A DNA stretch of 40,817 nucleotides from Burkholderiales bacterium RIFCSPLOWO2_02_FULL_57_36. Lineage in GTDB: Bacteria; Pseudomonadota; Gammaproteobacteria; Burkholderiales; Burkholderiaceae_D. Positions 14,619 to 24,611 of the stretch are shown piece after piece (the first letter of the stretch is position 1; every line of letters begins with the position of its first letter). Under the pieces are notes generated by a model that was not told the origin of the DNA, made no database searches, and saw only the letters and a list, made by a program, of their open reading frames with translations. A program made the position numbers and the translations under genes. The DNA is taken from contig MESE01000140.1 of the NCBI GenBank assembly GCA_001770855.1, forward strand, positions 1 through 40,817, in the 5' to 3' direction.

Positions 14619-15877
14619 CGCTTGAACATCTCCCTTACCTTGTGCAGGCCGGCCACCAGCGCATCGACTTCCTGCCGTGTGTTGTATAGCGAAAACGATG
14701 CGCGCGCGGTGCCGCTCAAGCCGAAACGCTGCATCAATGGCATCGCGCAATGATGGCCGGCGCGAATCGCAATGCCGCCGTGATCGAGAATCGTGCCGAT
14801 ATCGTGCGCATGAATGCCGGTCAGCGTGAATGACAGGATGCTGGCCTTTTCCTGCGCGGTGCCGACAATGCGCAAGCCGGGGATATCGGACACCAGTCCG
14901 GTCGCATAATCCAGCAGATCGCGCTCATGCGCGGCGATCGCATCCAGGCCGATTGCCGACACATAGTCGAGCGCCGCGCCCAGCCCGATCGCGCCGGCGA
15001 TATTCGGCGTCCCTGCCTCGAACTTGTAAGGCAGATCGTTGTACTCGGTCTCGCCGAATGTGACCGAACGGATCATGTCGCCGCCGCCCTGATATGGCGG
15101 CATCGCTTCGAGCAGCGCCTCTTTTCCATACAGCGCGCCGATGCCGGTCGGGCCGAAAATCTTGTGGCCTGAAAACGCATAGAAATCGCAGTCGAGCGCA
15201 CGCACATCGATGCCGAGATGCGACACTGCCTGCGCGCCGTCGAGCAATACCGGCACGCCGTGCGAATGGGCCAACTCGATGATGCGCCTGACCGGCGTGA
15301 TGCTGCCCAATGCATTGGACAAGTGCGTGACTGCCACCAGTTTCGTGCGCGGCCCGATCACCTTGGCGAAGACATCGAATTCGAATTCGCCGGCATCGTT
15401 GACCGGGACCACGCGCAGTTCCGCACCGGTCTGCGCGCACACCATCTGCCACGGCACGATGTTGGAATGATGTTCCATCGCGCTGATGATGATGTTGTCG
15501 TCCGCCGTCAGCCTGGGCCGCGCGTAGCTTTGCGCCACCAGGTTGATCGCTTCCGTGGTGCCGCGCACGAACACGATTTCCTTGGTATCCGCGGCATTGA
15601 TGAAGCGGCGCACCTTGCTGCGCGCGCCTTCGTACCGATCGGTCGCGCGCTGGCTCAACGTATGCACGCCGCGATGCACATTGGCATTGGTGTGCGTGTA
15701 ATACGCGACCTCCGCATCGATCACCGATTGCGGCTTCTGTGTCGTCGCGGCATTGTCCAGATACACCAGCGGCTTGCCGCGCACCGTCTCGCGCAGGATC
15801 GGAAAATCATTGCGCCAATCTTCAACGGTGCGTGCCGATATCGGCGGATGCAGCAATTCTTGGTTGTCGATTTTCAT
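14615..15877 (-). CDS. sufS: Cysteine desulfurase SufS
   Basis: The 420-residue PLP enzyme takes sulphur from cysteine for Fe-S cluster assembly. VYLDNAATTQKP, EHHSNIVPWQ and the PLP lysine motif SGHKIFGPTG are present, and RAGHHCAMPL holds the persulphide cysteine in the short-loop form of group II desulfurases. Its start overlaps the sufD stop by 4 bases and its stop overlaps the sufU start, so translation is coupled across the three genes. The length is normal. Confidence 0.96.
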   Translation of the reverse strand: MKIDNQELLHPPISARTVEDWRNDFPILRETVRGKPLVYLDNAATTQKPQSVIDAEVAYYTHTNANVHRGVHTLSQRATDRYEGARSKVRRFINAADTKEIVFVRGTTEAINLVAQSYARPRLTADDNIIISAMEHHSNIVPWQMVCAQTGAELRVVPVNDAGEFEFDVFAKVIGPRTKLVAVTHLSNALGSITPVRRIIELAHSHGVPVLLDGAQAVSHLGIDVRALDCDFYAFSGHKIFGPTGIGALYGKEALLEAMPPYQGGGDMIRSVTFGETEYNDLPYKFEAGTPNIAGAIGLGAALDYVSAIGLDAIAAHERDLLDYATGLVSDIPGLRIVGTAQEKASILSFTLTGIHAHDIGTILDHGGIAIRAGHHCAMPLMQRFGLSGTARASFSLYNTRQEVDALVAGLHKVREMFKR

Positions 15878-17208
15878 GTCAGCTCCCGGATAAGCTTGCC
15901 TTGCGGCAGCCGTGCGAACAGTATCTGCTCCAGCCGGCTACGCAGCGATTGCACGCGGATACGCTCGATCACGTCATGCGCGAATGCATGTACCAGCAGG
16001 TTTCTTGCCATTGCTTCTTCGATGCCGCGCGAGCGCAGGTAGAAAAGTTGCGTGTCGTCGAGTTGACCGACGGTTGCGCCATGCGTGCATTGGACATCGT
16101 CGGCATGGATTTCGAGTTGCGGCTTGGTATCGACTTCCGCATCGCGCGATAGCAGCAGATTGTGGTTGGACTGGCGCGCATTGGTTTTTTGCGCACCCGG
16201 ACGCACGATCACCTTGCCGTTGAATACCGCGCGTGCGGCGCCGTCCAGCACGCCCCGGTAATATTCCTGGCTGGTGCCGTGCGGCGCGGCATGGTCGATG
16301 CAGGTATGGTTGTCCGCATGCTGACGACCGCCGATCAGATACAGCCCGTTCAGCGTGGTCTCGCAACCGGCCGCGTCAAATATGGTGGTGATGTCGTTGC
16401 GCGCCAATGCGGCGCCGAACGTGATCGAATGCGATTCGAACCGGCTGGCCTGCCGCTGCCGCGCATGGATGCCGGCGATATGGAAAGCGCGCGCGGATTC
16501 CTGTTGCAGCTTGTAATGTTCGATAGCTGCATTGCCTGCGGCAAATATCTGCGTCACCGCATTGTTGAAATACGCAGCATCTTCGTTGCCGGCATAGTGT
16601 TCGATCACGGTTGCATGCGCGCCCTCTTCCGCCACGATCACGTTGCGTGGATGGATGGCGGCGCCGGAGACAGTGGTGAGGAACAGCAGGTGTATCGGTT
16701 CATCAATCGCCACTCCTCGCGGCACATGCAGCCATGCGCCATCGGCCATGAACGCAGTGTTGAGCGCGCCGAAAACAGTCTGGCTGCCTGCGTCGGTCAG
16801 ATACGCCTCCAGCTTTTCCGGTGTGCGTTCCAGCGCATCTGCCATGCTGCCGAGCACCACGCCGGACGGCAGTTTCCCGATCCGCGACAGTGCCGGTGCG
16901 TGCCGGCCATTGACGAAGACCAGCAGATGGCCGGATTGAATGTCGAGCGCGAGGCTGTCGAACAAGACCGCGGCCGCACTGTCCTCAGGCTCGTTCCCGA
17001 TGATCGCAGTGAACGCCCTTTTTTCAAGTGTGGCGACGCTGGTGTACTTCCATTCCTCGTGGCGTACGGTCGGATAGCCTTCTTGTGCAAAACGTTCCAG
17101 CGCGGCATTGCGCACACGTGCAAGCCACGGAACGTCCGCTCCCGGCAATTCGATCGCGATGCGGGCAAAGTCCGCCAGCACATGTTCTGTTGACTGCAGT
17201 TGCATCAT
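15874..17208 (-). CDS. sufD: Fe-S assembly scaffold subunit SufD
   Basis: The 444-residue protein is the SufD partner of the SufBC2D scaffold in the cytosol. The N-terminal helical part (ADVPWLARVRNAALERF) and the repeated beta-helix core, including NGLYLIGGRQHADNHTCIDH, are typical. So is the C-terminal HGATVGQLDDTQLFYLRSRG, which matches the SufB/SufD family box. It overlaps sufC and sufS by 4 bases each. Confidence 0.94.
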   Translation of the reverse strand: MMQLQSTEHVLADFARIAIELPGADVPWLARVRNAALERFAQEGYPTVRHEEWKYTSVATLEKRAFTAIIGNEPEDSAAAVLFDSLALDIQSGHLLVFVNGRHAPALSRIGKLPSGVVLGSMADALERTPEKLEAYLTDAGSQTVFGALNTAFMADGAWLHVPRGVAIDEPIHLLFLTTVSGAAIHPRNVIVAEEGAHATVIEHYAGNEDAAYFNNAVTQIFAAGNAAIEHYKLQQESARAFHIAGIHARQRQASRFESHSITFGAALARNDITTIFDAAGCETTLNGLYLIGGRQHADNHTCIDHAAPHGTSQEYYRGVLDGAARAVFNGKVIVRPGAQKTNARQSNHNLLLSRDAEVDTKPQLEIHADDVQCTHGATVGQLDDTQLFYLRSRGIEEAMARNLLVHAFAHDVIERIRVQSLRSRLEQILFARLPQGKLIRELT

Positions 17209-17975
17209 GCCATTGCTCCCTGCGCAGTCCCGGCGCTTTCTTCCAGCCAGCCATAGCCGCGCTCTTCCAGTTCCAGCGCCAGCTCCTTGCCGCCGGATCG
17301 GATGATTTTTCCTTTCGACAGCACATGCACGAAATCCGGTACGACGTAATCGAGCAGCCGTTGATAGTGCGTGACCATGATCATCGCGCGGTCCGGGCTG
17401 CGCAGCGCATTGATGCCTTTGGCAACGACCTGGAGCGCATCGATGTCGAGCCCTGAATCGGTTTCGTCCAGGATCGCCAGCTTCGGTTCCAGAATCGCCA
17501 GTTGCAGGATTTCATTGCGCTTCTTCTCGCCGCCGGAAAAACCTTCATTGACCGAGCGGTACAGCAGCTCCTTGCTCATGTCCATCAGCGCCATTTTCTG
17601 CTTGATCAGGCTGAGGAACTCGATCGCATCCAGCTCCGGCAAGCCGCGATGCTTGCGCACATTATTGAGCGCCGCCTTGAGCAGATAGACATTGCTGACG
17701 CCGGGAATCTCCACCGGATACTGGAATGCCAGGAATACGCCTTCGCGCGCGCGTATTTCCGGCGCCAATGCCAGCAAATCTTTGTCCTGATACAGCACGC
17801 TGCCGCCCGTCACTTCAAACGTGTCGCGCCCGGCCAGCACCTGCGCCAGCGTGCTTTTCCCCGAGCCGTTCGGCCCCATGATCGCGTGCACTTCGCCGGC
17901 ATTGACGGTCAGGTCGAGGCCGCGCAGGATCGGCTTCTGGTCGACGCGTACTTGAAGGTTCTTGATTTGCAACAT
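17205..17975 (-). CDS. sufC: SufC ATPase of the SUF scaffold
   Basis: The 256-residue ABC-type ATPase drives shape changes of SufBD during cluster assembly. The Walker A is GPNGSGKST, the signature is FSGGEKKRNE, the Walker B is LAILDETDSGLD, and a switch histidine follows in VTHYQRLL. No membrane domain is attached, as expected for SufC. AAGGAAT precedes the ATG. Element B separates it from sufB by almost 200 bases, the only large gap in an otherwise overlapping operon. Confidence 0.96.
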   Translation of the reverse strand: MLQIKNLQVRVDQKPILRGLDLTVNAGEVHAIMGPNGSGKSTLAQVLAGRDTFEVTGGSVLYQDKDLLALAPEIRAREGVFLAFQYPVEIPGVSNVYLLKAALNNVRKHRGLPELDAIEFLSLIKQKMALMDMSKELLYRSVNEGFSGGEKKRNEILQLAILEPKLAILDETDSGLDIDALQVVAKGINALRSPDRAMIMVTHYQRLLDYVVPDFVHVLSKGKIIRSGGKELALELEERGYGWLEESAGTAQGAMA

Positions 17976-18052
17976 GATTGATTCCTTGAATTTTGTGATC
18001 TAACAGCTGAACTAAAATATTCAAACAGTAAATTGGTGAACCGCCAACCGGT

Positions 18053-18158
18053 CCCTCTCCCGCAAGCGGGAGAGGGGTTGGGGTGAGGGAGGTTGCAAAT
18101 GCGGTGGCTCTTTCAATTACCCTCATCCCCAGCCCTTCTCCCGCTTGCGGGAGAAGGG
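18053..18158. repeat. Palindromic repeat element B between sufB and sufC
   Basis: Two palindromes with 11- and 12-base arms, CCCTCTCCCGC/GCGGGAGAGGG (18053-18076) and CCCTTCTCCCGC/GCGGGAGAAGGG (18133-18158), bound a short core. Read on the minus strand the core is AATTGAAAGAGCC ... TTTGCAACC. It lacks the central palindrome of elements A and C and is about 80 bases shorter. It sits 10 bases after the sufB stop, inside the operon. Confidence 0.8.
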
Positions 18159-18168
18159 AGCTAAACAC

Positions 18169-19613
<1,445 letters not shown>

Positions 19614-19617
<4 letters not shown>

Positions 19618-20090
19618 GCCTGTTCTCCATTCATTGCGCCGAGCTTCGGCGCGCGCGGACGCTGCGTACGGAACTCCACGGTTTTTGCGACCGGCAGGAT
19701 CATCTGGTCCAGCGTGATCTTTTCCAGAGACTGCAGCACAACCAGGTTGATCCGTTGCCAGTTGGCACGCACCGCGCAATCCGATTCCTGCGTACATAAC
19801 CCGGGCGTGATGCTGCATTCGGTCATGCCGATCGGACCATCCATCGCCTCAATGACTTCCGCCATCGAGATCTGGGTCGGCGGACGGGATAGCTGGTAGC
19901 CGCCTTTTGCGCCGCGCAGCGATAACACCAGTCCTTCACGCGTCAATATCTTGAGCACCTTGCTGACAGTCGGCACGGGCACGCGGATCGCAGAAGCAAT
20001 CTCCGCAGCACTTTGAATCCGTTGCGGATCGCGCACCATCGTGGTCAATATCACGGATCCGTAATCCGCCAGCTTGCTCATTCTTAACAT
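19614..20090 (-). CDS. Rrf2-family SUF operon regulator
   Basis: The 158-residue protein has an N-terminal winged helix ([33 protein letters not shown]). Three cysteines in [15 protein letters not shown] would hold an Fe-S cluster, as in IscR-type sensors. MLR-x-SKL-x-DYG is the usual start of the SUF system regulator branch of Rrf2, so ATG 20090 was kept over ATG 20081. It is the first gene of the suf operon and overlaps sufB by 4 bases. Autoregulation is inferred from the operator over its own -10. Confidence 0.9.
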
Positions 20091-20114
20091 ATGTTATGAC
20101 CATGTCTTTTAATG

Positions 20115-20149
20115 AGTACCAATATAGTACTATTTAAAAATGGATGCAA
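20115..20149 (-). promoter_or_regulatory. suf operon promoter with overlapping operator
   Basis: On the minus strand TTGCAT (20149-20144) and TATATT (20126-20121) are separated by 17 bases, a good sigma-70 promoter. AGTAC (20115-20119) and GTACT (20127-20131) form an inverted repeat with a 7-base spacer that covers the -10. A repressor bound there would block RNA polymerase. The likely ligand is the Rrf2 regulator encoded about 30 bases downstream. Confidence 0.6.
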
Positions 20150-20364
20150 CCAAGTCCATGTGTTGAGTAGTGTTTTACCTTGGTGAAGGAAGTAATGTTG
20201 CAATAACAATCGACGGCGGATTCTCGTTCTCTTTCGCTATTACAAGAAAACTAAATTATTTCCCGTCATTCGTTTATAGGGCTATTTTCCGTAGGCGTTT
20301 CCTTCGAAACTGCAAGCTGGGTTTCCTTCGTAGTGGCATGCCGGGGGTAGCCCGGCAGCTACTC
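20150..20364. other. Intergenic stretch upstream of the suf promoter
   Basis: About 215 bases with no credible gene. Open frames here are short and lack starts or domains. A small GC palindrome (CCGGG ... CCCGG, about 20342-20355) lies before structured repeat copy 1. Nothing else stands out. Confidence 0.4.
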
Positions 20365-20532
20365 ACTTTTCTTGTCTCGCCAAGAAAAGTAAGCAAAAGA
20401 ACGCGACCGCAAGACGCTGCCCTTCGGGTTCCCGTGAGAGTAATGCGCCAAGCGGGAAGCGAAACGAACTCGCTACGCTCAGACATGTTTCGCTTCTTTA
20501 TCCGCTTGACGCATCACTCTCACGGCAGCGTC
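20365..20532 (+). ncRNA. Structured repeat, copy 1 (possible small RNA family)
   Basis: Read on the plus strand, the element begins with the hairpin ACTTTTCTTG/CAAGAAAAGT (20365-20390). GACGCTG (20413-20419) pairs with CAGCGTC (20526-20532) around a CC-TTCG-GG tetraloop hairpin. A long stem follows: CCGTGAGAGT, ATGCG and CAAGCGG (20432-20455) pair with CCGCTTG, CGCAT and ACTCTCACGG (20502-20525), with two A-C mismatches. The conserved inner part (20452-20505) has the stem GAAGCGAAAC/GTTTCGCTTC. The antisense frame starting MSERSEFVSLP is a by-product of this loop. Whether it is transcribed is unknown. Confidence 0.55.
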
Positions 20533-20653
20533 CCAAGCGGGGGCACGTCAAAAACAAACCCAGGGTTTTAAGCGTTTATCCAGCGAGATAAATTTCGTCG
20601 TCCGCTGAACTGGTGTGGATGTTGCCGTTGATGTTGACGTTCAACCCTTGGCG

Positions 20654-20824
20654 AAGCGCCGTGGGATTGGAGGTCAATGCGGAAATAGAAGCGAAACATG
20701 TCTGAGCGTAGCGAGTTCGTTTCGCTTCCCGCGTTGACTTCCAATCCCACGGGTACCCGCAGGGCGCTTTGTAGGGTCGCCTTTTCTTTGGGTACTTTCT
20801 TTTGGCGACGCAAAAGAAAGTACC
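20654..20824 (-). ncRNA. Structured repeat, copy 2, inverted
   Basis: The minus strand shows the same layout as copy 1. The first hairpin is GGTACTTTCTTTTG/CAAAAGAAAGTACC (20791-20824). AAGCGC/GCGCTT closes the junction, with a CC-TGCG-GG hairpin beside it. A 13+5+4-bp stem carries the same two A-C mismatch positions (CCGTGGGATTGGA, 20659-20671, with TCCAATCCCACGG, 20740-20752). The inner 54 bases (20679-20732) match copy 1 at 52 positions in reverse complement, while the outer arms differ but still pair. That is a covariation pattern. Confidence 0.55.
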
Positions 20825-20925
20825 TCGCCGCCGGGGCGAGACCCGGCCAGTATCCACGAAGTACAACCGGTTTTGCGTTTTCGAAGGAGAAAACCGCAAC
20901 GCTGCTCCCACCGCCAAACAATCCC

Positions 20926-22176
20926 CTACTCGTCATACACCGGCGCATTCATATAAGCGAATGACCCACCGCGCCGCTGCGCCGCCTCCCCCATCTCCTG
21001 CCGTGCCACCGAGCGCAAATGCACTTCGTCCGGACCATCCGCAATGCGCAACCACCGGCCGACGGTCCACAGCGATGCCAGCGGCGTGTCGGAACTCAGT
21101 CCCATCGCACCGAAGACTTGCATTGCGCGGTCGCACACGGCAGTCTGCATGCGCGGCACCAATGCCTTGATCATCGCAATTTCCTTTGCCGCGGACTTGG
21201 CGCCATGCCGGTCGATCATCCATGCCGTCTTCAGCACCAGCAGCCTGGCCTGCTCGATTTCGATGCGCGACAGCGCAATCCATTCGGCCACGGTGCCATG
21301 CTGATGCAGGTAGCGGCCGAACGTGCGCCGCTCTGCTGCGCGGTCGCACATCAGTTCCAGCGCCAGTTCGGCTTGACCGATCACTCTCATGCAATGGTGA
21401 ATGCGCCCGGGTCCGAGGCGCGCTTGCGCAATTGCAAATCCCGCGCCTTCCTCATGGATCAGGTTGGAGCACGGCACGTGCACATTGCGAAACAGCAGTT
21501 CGCAATGACCTTCGGGCGCGGTATGGTTCATTACCGAAATATTGCGCAACACCTTCAATCCCGGCGTATCCATCGGCACCAGTACCATGCTCTGCTGCCG
21601 ATGCGTCTCGCCGTCGGGATCGGTAATTCCCATCAAGATTGCGAACTTGCAGTTGGGATGCGCGGCGCCGGTGATGAACCATTTTCGGCCGTTGATCACA
21701 TAGTCATTTCCAACGCGCCGGATCGAGGTCTGGATATTGGTCGCGTCCGACGAAGCCACGTCCGGTTCGCTCATCGCAAAACAGGAACGGATCTCGCCTT
21801 CCAGCAGCGGGACCAGCCACTGTTTCTTTTGCTCCGGCGTGCCGAACATGTGCAGCAACTCCATATTGCCGGTATCGGGGGCACTGCAATTGAAAATCTC
21901 GGGCGCCCATGGCACGCGGCCCATGATTTCGGCCAGCGGTGCATATTCGAGATTGGTAAGGCGTTGCCCCGGCATGTCTTCAGGCAGGCTGGGCAGGAAA
22001 AAATTCCACAAATCTTCGGATTTCGCCAGCGCCTTCAGGTCGTCCATGAATGGCGGATAGACATGATCCGCCTCGGCCTTGTTCCATGCGTCAATCCTGA
22101 GCAAGACATGATCCTCCATGAAATCCAGCACCTTGCGGCGCAGCGCTTCGATTTTTTGCGGATACTCAAAGTTCAT
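20926..22176 (-). CDS. Acyl-CoA dehydrogenase
   Basis: The 416-residue FAD enzyme oxidises an acyl-CoA to the enoyl-CoA and passes electrons to ETF. CFAMSEPDVASSDATNIQ and INGRKWFITGA are the FAD-binding middle-domain motifs. The C-terminal helical domain includes RRTFGRYLHQHGTVAEW and QVFGAMGLSSDTPLASLW. The sequence resembles the ACAD10/11-like branch. The substrate cannot be predicted. It starts 44 bases after the PPIase stop on the same strand, so it may be read through from the nar operon, an unusual neighbour. A weak stem (20875-20897) lies after its stop. Confidence 0.9.
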   Translation of the reverse strand: MNFEYPQKIEALRRKVLDFMEDHVLLRIDAWNKAEADHVYPPFMDDLKALAKSEDLWNFFLPSLPEDMPGQRLTNLEYAPLAEIMGRVPWAPEIFNCSAPDTGNMELLHMFGTPEQKKQWLVPLLEGEIRSCFAMSEPDVASSDATNIQTSIRRVGNDYVINGRKWFITGAAHPNCKFAILMGITDPDGETHRQQSMVLVPMDTPGLKVLRNISVMNHTAPEGHCELLFRNVHVPCSNLIHEEGAGFAIAQARLGPGRIHHCMRVIGQAELALELMCDRAAERRTFGRYLHQHGTVAEWIALSRIEIEQARLLVLKTAWMIDRHGAKSAAKEIAMIKALVPRMQTAVCDRAMQVFGAMGLSSDTPLASLWTVGRWLRIADGPDEVHLRSVARQEMGEAAQRRGGSFAYMNAPVYDE

Positions 22177-22220
22177 GTTGTTTTATCCCTGGGTAAAACT
22201 GACTGCCGAAGCGTTCCTTC

Positions 22221-22967
22221 TTATTGCACCAGCGGCGTCTCCGCACCGTCCAGCGTCACGCCTTGAATGTCCGCCCGTCCAACCAGGATCTGCAGATATT
22301 GATGCACGCCGCGCTGCCATGCGCGCGTCGTCAGGTAATCCACGATCTGCGGCTTGACGATGTCAAACGGCAGCAGCCGGCCTTCGATACGCCGCATCAC
22401 CTGCACGATATGCAGCCCGAAGCGGGTCTCCAGCAGACGATCGGCCATCTCGCCTTCTTTCAACCGGAACACCAGGTTCTCGAACTCCTGCACCGTCTGA
22501 CCGCGTGTCAGCTGACCCAGATTGCCGCCGACTTCGCCCGATGCGCAATTCGAATACTCCCTGGCCAGCTCATCGAAGCGTTCGGGTTGCGCCTTCAATG
22601 CCTGCAGCACCGCTTCACCGGTTTCGCGCAGCAATTCCAGCGACACGGTCGGGGTAATCTGAAACAGGATATGGCGTGCCTCGACCATTTCACCGTTGGA
22701 AAAAAGCTGCGGCTGATTGCGGTAGTAAAGCTCGCAAGTCGCGTCGTCGGCTTCCGGCACGCGCACTTCCTGCGTAAACAATGCTTCGATGCGCGCGTCG
22801 TCGTCTTCGCCGGCGATTCCGAGGCGCTCCGCTTCGTGCAACAGCACGGTGCGCAGCACGACTTCCTGCACGCTCTGCTTCAGCGGATTGGCGGCTTGCT
22901 GATGATGCGGCAATTCCTTTTCGATCACGCTGTCATCGATGTCAATGCCGTTGACGGAGATACCCAT
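22221..22967 (-). CDS. Parvulin-type peptidyl-prolyl isomerase (NifM/PpiC-like)
   Basis: The 248-residue protein has an N-terminal helical SurA/NifM-like region and a parvulin domain from about residue 95: VEARHILFQI, FDELAREYSNCASGEVGGNLG, GQTVQEFENLVF, and TRFGLHIVQVM. No signal peptide is seen, so it should act in the cytosol. It follows narI by 26 bases with AAGGAAA before its ATG. PPIases of this kind sit at the end of nar operons in betaproteobacteria and may help fold the nitrate reductase. That role is inference. Confidence 0.85.
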   Translation of the reverse strand: MGISVNGIDIDDSVIEKELPHHQQAANPLKQSVQEVVLRTVLLHEAERLGIAGEDDDARIEALFTQEVRVPEADDATCELYYRNQPQLFSNGEMVEARHILFQITPTVSLELLRETGEAVLQALKAQPERFDELAREYSNCASGEVGGNLGQLTRGQTVQEFENLVFRLKEGEMADRLLETRFGLHIVQVMRRIEGRLLPFDIVKPQIVDYLTTRAWQRGVHQYLQILVGRADIQGVTLDGAETPLVQ

Positions 22968-22993
22968 GATGATTTCCTTTCAATGCGCCAGTA

Positions 22994-23677
22994 TTAACGT
23001 GGGCGAACCAGTTGATAGGCGCGACCGAGGTAAGCCACCGTGCCGAAACCGCTCCACACATGCACCAGCCGGGTGAACGGGAAGATCACGAACAGCGACA
23101 TGCCCATGAACAGATGCAGCTTGAACAGAGCAGGCACATCGGCAATGTAGCTGGCGGCATCACCGCGGAAGGTCGCGATGCGCTGCGCCCAATTCATGAA
23201 CTGCACCATCAATGAGCCATCCATGTGTCCGGAGGACGTGAAGATGGTGGAGAGTCCGACCAGCAGCGTCGCCAGGATCCACAGCAGCACGACCTTGTCC
23301 TTGAATGTCGTGACGGCGCGCAACCGGTCATTGGTAAAGCGCCGATGCAGCAGGATCAGGATACCGACCAGGCACATCGTGCCCATGATGCCGCCGGCGA
23401 CGATGGCAAACAATTGCTTGTCCGCGGAAGAAATACCGATCGCGGTCCAGAATGCGTAAGGCGTCAGCAAACCGACGGCGTGGCCGAAGAACAGCCCCAG
23501 GATGCCGACGTGGAACAGGATATTGCCAAGGCGCAGACTGCCGCGATGCAAGGTCTGACTCGACTCGGATTTCCAGCTGTATTGCTCGCGGTCGAAGCGG
23601 ATCAGGCTGCCGAGCAGGAAGATCGCCAGCGCAATATAGGGATAGATCCCGAATGCGAATTGGTTCAGATAATTCAT
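22994..23677 (-). CDS. narI: Respiratory nitrate reductase gamma subunit (cytochrome b)
   Basis: The 227-residue membrane protein has about five hydrophobic segments and carries two b haems that take electrons from quinol to NarH. Histidines sit in FHVGILGLFFGHAVG and near the C-terminus in KLHLFMGMSL and RLVHVWSGF, as in NarI. AAGGAG precedes the ATG. It lies between narJ and the PPIase gene. Confidence 0.95.
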   Translation of the reverse strand: MNYLNQFAFGIYPYIALAIFLLGSLIRFDREQYSWKSESSQTLHRGSLRLGNILFHVGILGLFFGHAVGLLTPYAFWTAIGISSADKQLFAIVAGGIMGTMCLVGILILLHRRFTNDRLRAVTTFKDKVVLLWILATLLVGLSTIFTSSGHMDGSLMVQFMNWAQRIATFRGDAASYIADVPALFKLHLFMGMSLFVIFPFTRLVHVWSGFGTVAYLGRAYQLVRPR

Positions 23678-23730
23678 GGTGTGTTCTCCTTGTCGGACGC
23701 GGCGGGCCGCGCCATCATGTTTTCAGATAA

Positions 23731-24393
23731 TCAGGCGGCGTTGCGCGCAATGCTGCGCGCTCCCTTTGGGTAAAAATTGATCGGCTGCGGGCCACCGGTG
23801 TTGGTCTTCAGCAGCGGCTCCACGCCATCGGCGCCAGGGCCGAAGGTTTCCAGCGCTTCGTCCATGTCGTTGATCGGCGGCTCGGAGAGTTGCTCCGCCA
23901 CCACCGGACTCAACTGCTCCAGCACGTCGAACACGCCGGAATATGGACTGCCGTTACCGTCCAGCTTGCGGCCGATGTGCGCCAGTACGTGCACCGCGTC
24001 GCCGAGCAGGCGCCCGGTTTCTTCCTCATCATCGAGCTGCGACAGGAATTCAAGGAACAGCGGCACGAAATCCGGCAGATCGTCGCAAGTCATTTCCAGA
24101 CCGTGCTTTTTGTATTCTTCCATCAGGTCGACCATGGCCTGGCCGCGGTCACGCGATTCGCCGTGGATGTGTTCGAACAGATGCAGCGAATGCGATGGCG
24201 TGCGGTCGAAGGTCATCACGTAGTTTTGCTGGATCGTGATCAGATCGTTCTGCGCAAGGTAGTCGAGCAGCGGACGCACACGCGACAGCATGTCCGGCTT
24301 GTCGGCCAGTCTTGCTTCCAGCTCCGGAAGGCTTTCGATCAGTGCCGGCTCGGGATAGAGCAGCAGCGCGGACAGGATTCGGTAGTGTTGCAT
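23731..24393 (-). CDS. narJ: Nitrate reductase assembly chaperone NarJ
   Basis: NarJ is a cytosolic chaperone that holds NarGH for molybdenum cofactor insertion. The 220-residue product is all helical in appearance. It contains the TorD/NarJ features YVMTFDRTPSHSLHLFEHIH and GESRDRGQAMVDLMEEYKKHG, followed by DDLPDFVPLFLEFLSQL. Length and position between narH and narI are typical. Palindromic element C lies between it and narH. Confidence 0.94.
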   Translation of the reverse strand: MQHYRILSALLLYPEPALIESLPELEARLADKPDMLSRVRPLLDYLAQNDLITIQQNYVMTFDRTPSHSLHLFEHIHGESRDRGQAMVDLMEEYKKHGLEMTCDDLPDFVPLFLEFLSQLDDEEETGRLLGDAVHVLAHIGRKLDGNGSPYSGVFDVLEQLSPVVAEQLSEPPINDMDEALETFGPGADGVEPLLKTNTGGPQPINFYPKGARSIARNAA

Positions 24394-24420
24394 GGTGTTC
24401 CTTTAATCTCTATTTGTGCT

Positions 24421-24602
24421 CCCCTCTCCCGCTTGCGGGAGAGGGGCCGGGGGGTGAAGCAGGGGTTTCGTGGCGCATGCGCCAGGCCTGCTGAACGGTA
24501 TTCGCTTGCAAGCGAATACGCGCACTGCAAGTGAGGGTATTCAAAAAGCCGCGGTTCTTGCTGTCCCCCTCTCCCCAACCCTCTCCCGCTTGCGGGAGAG
24601 GG
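24421..24602. repeat. Palindromic repeat element C between narH and narJ
   Basis: It is bounded by CCCCTCTCCCGC/GCGGGAGAGGGG (24421-24446) and CCCTCTCCCGC/GCGGGAGAGGG (24579-24602). A perfect 22-bp central palindrome lies at 24498-24519 (arms GTATTCGCTTG and CAAGCGAATAC). The core TATTCAAAAAGCCGCGGTTC aligns with the ATTGAAAGAGC core of elements A and B. The size, 182 bp, nearly equals element A. The insertion splits the narH-narJ junction within an operon. Confidence 0.8.
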
Positions 24603-24611
24603 GGCTGTACT

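Noticed and set aside
20274..20486. Small frame beginning MSERSEFVSLP as a protein gene, and its twin at 20698-20964
   Set aside because: Both follow from the conserved loop of the structured repeat. Outside it the predicted proteins diverge, and base-pairing explains the conservation better.
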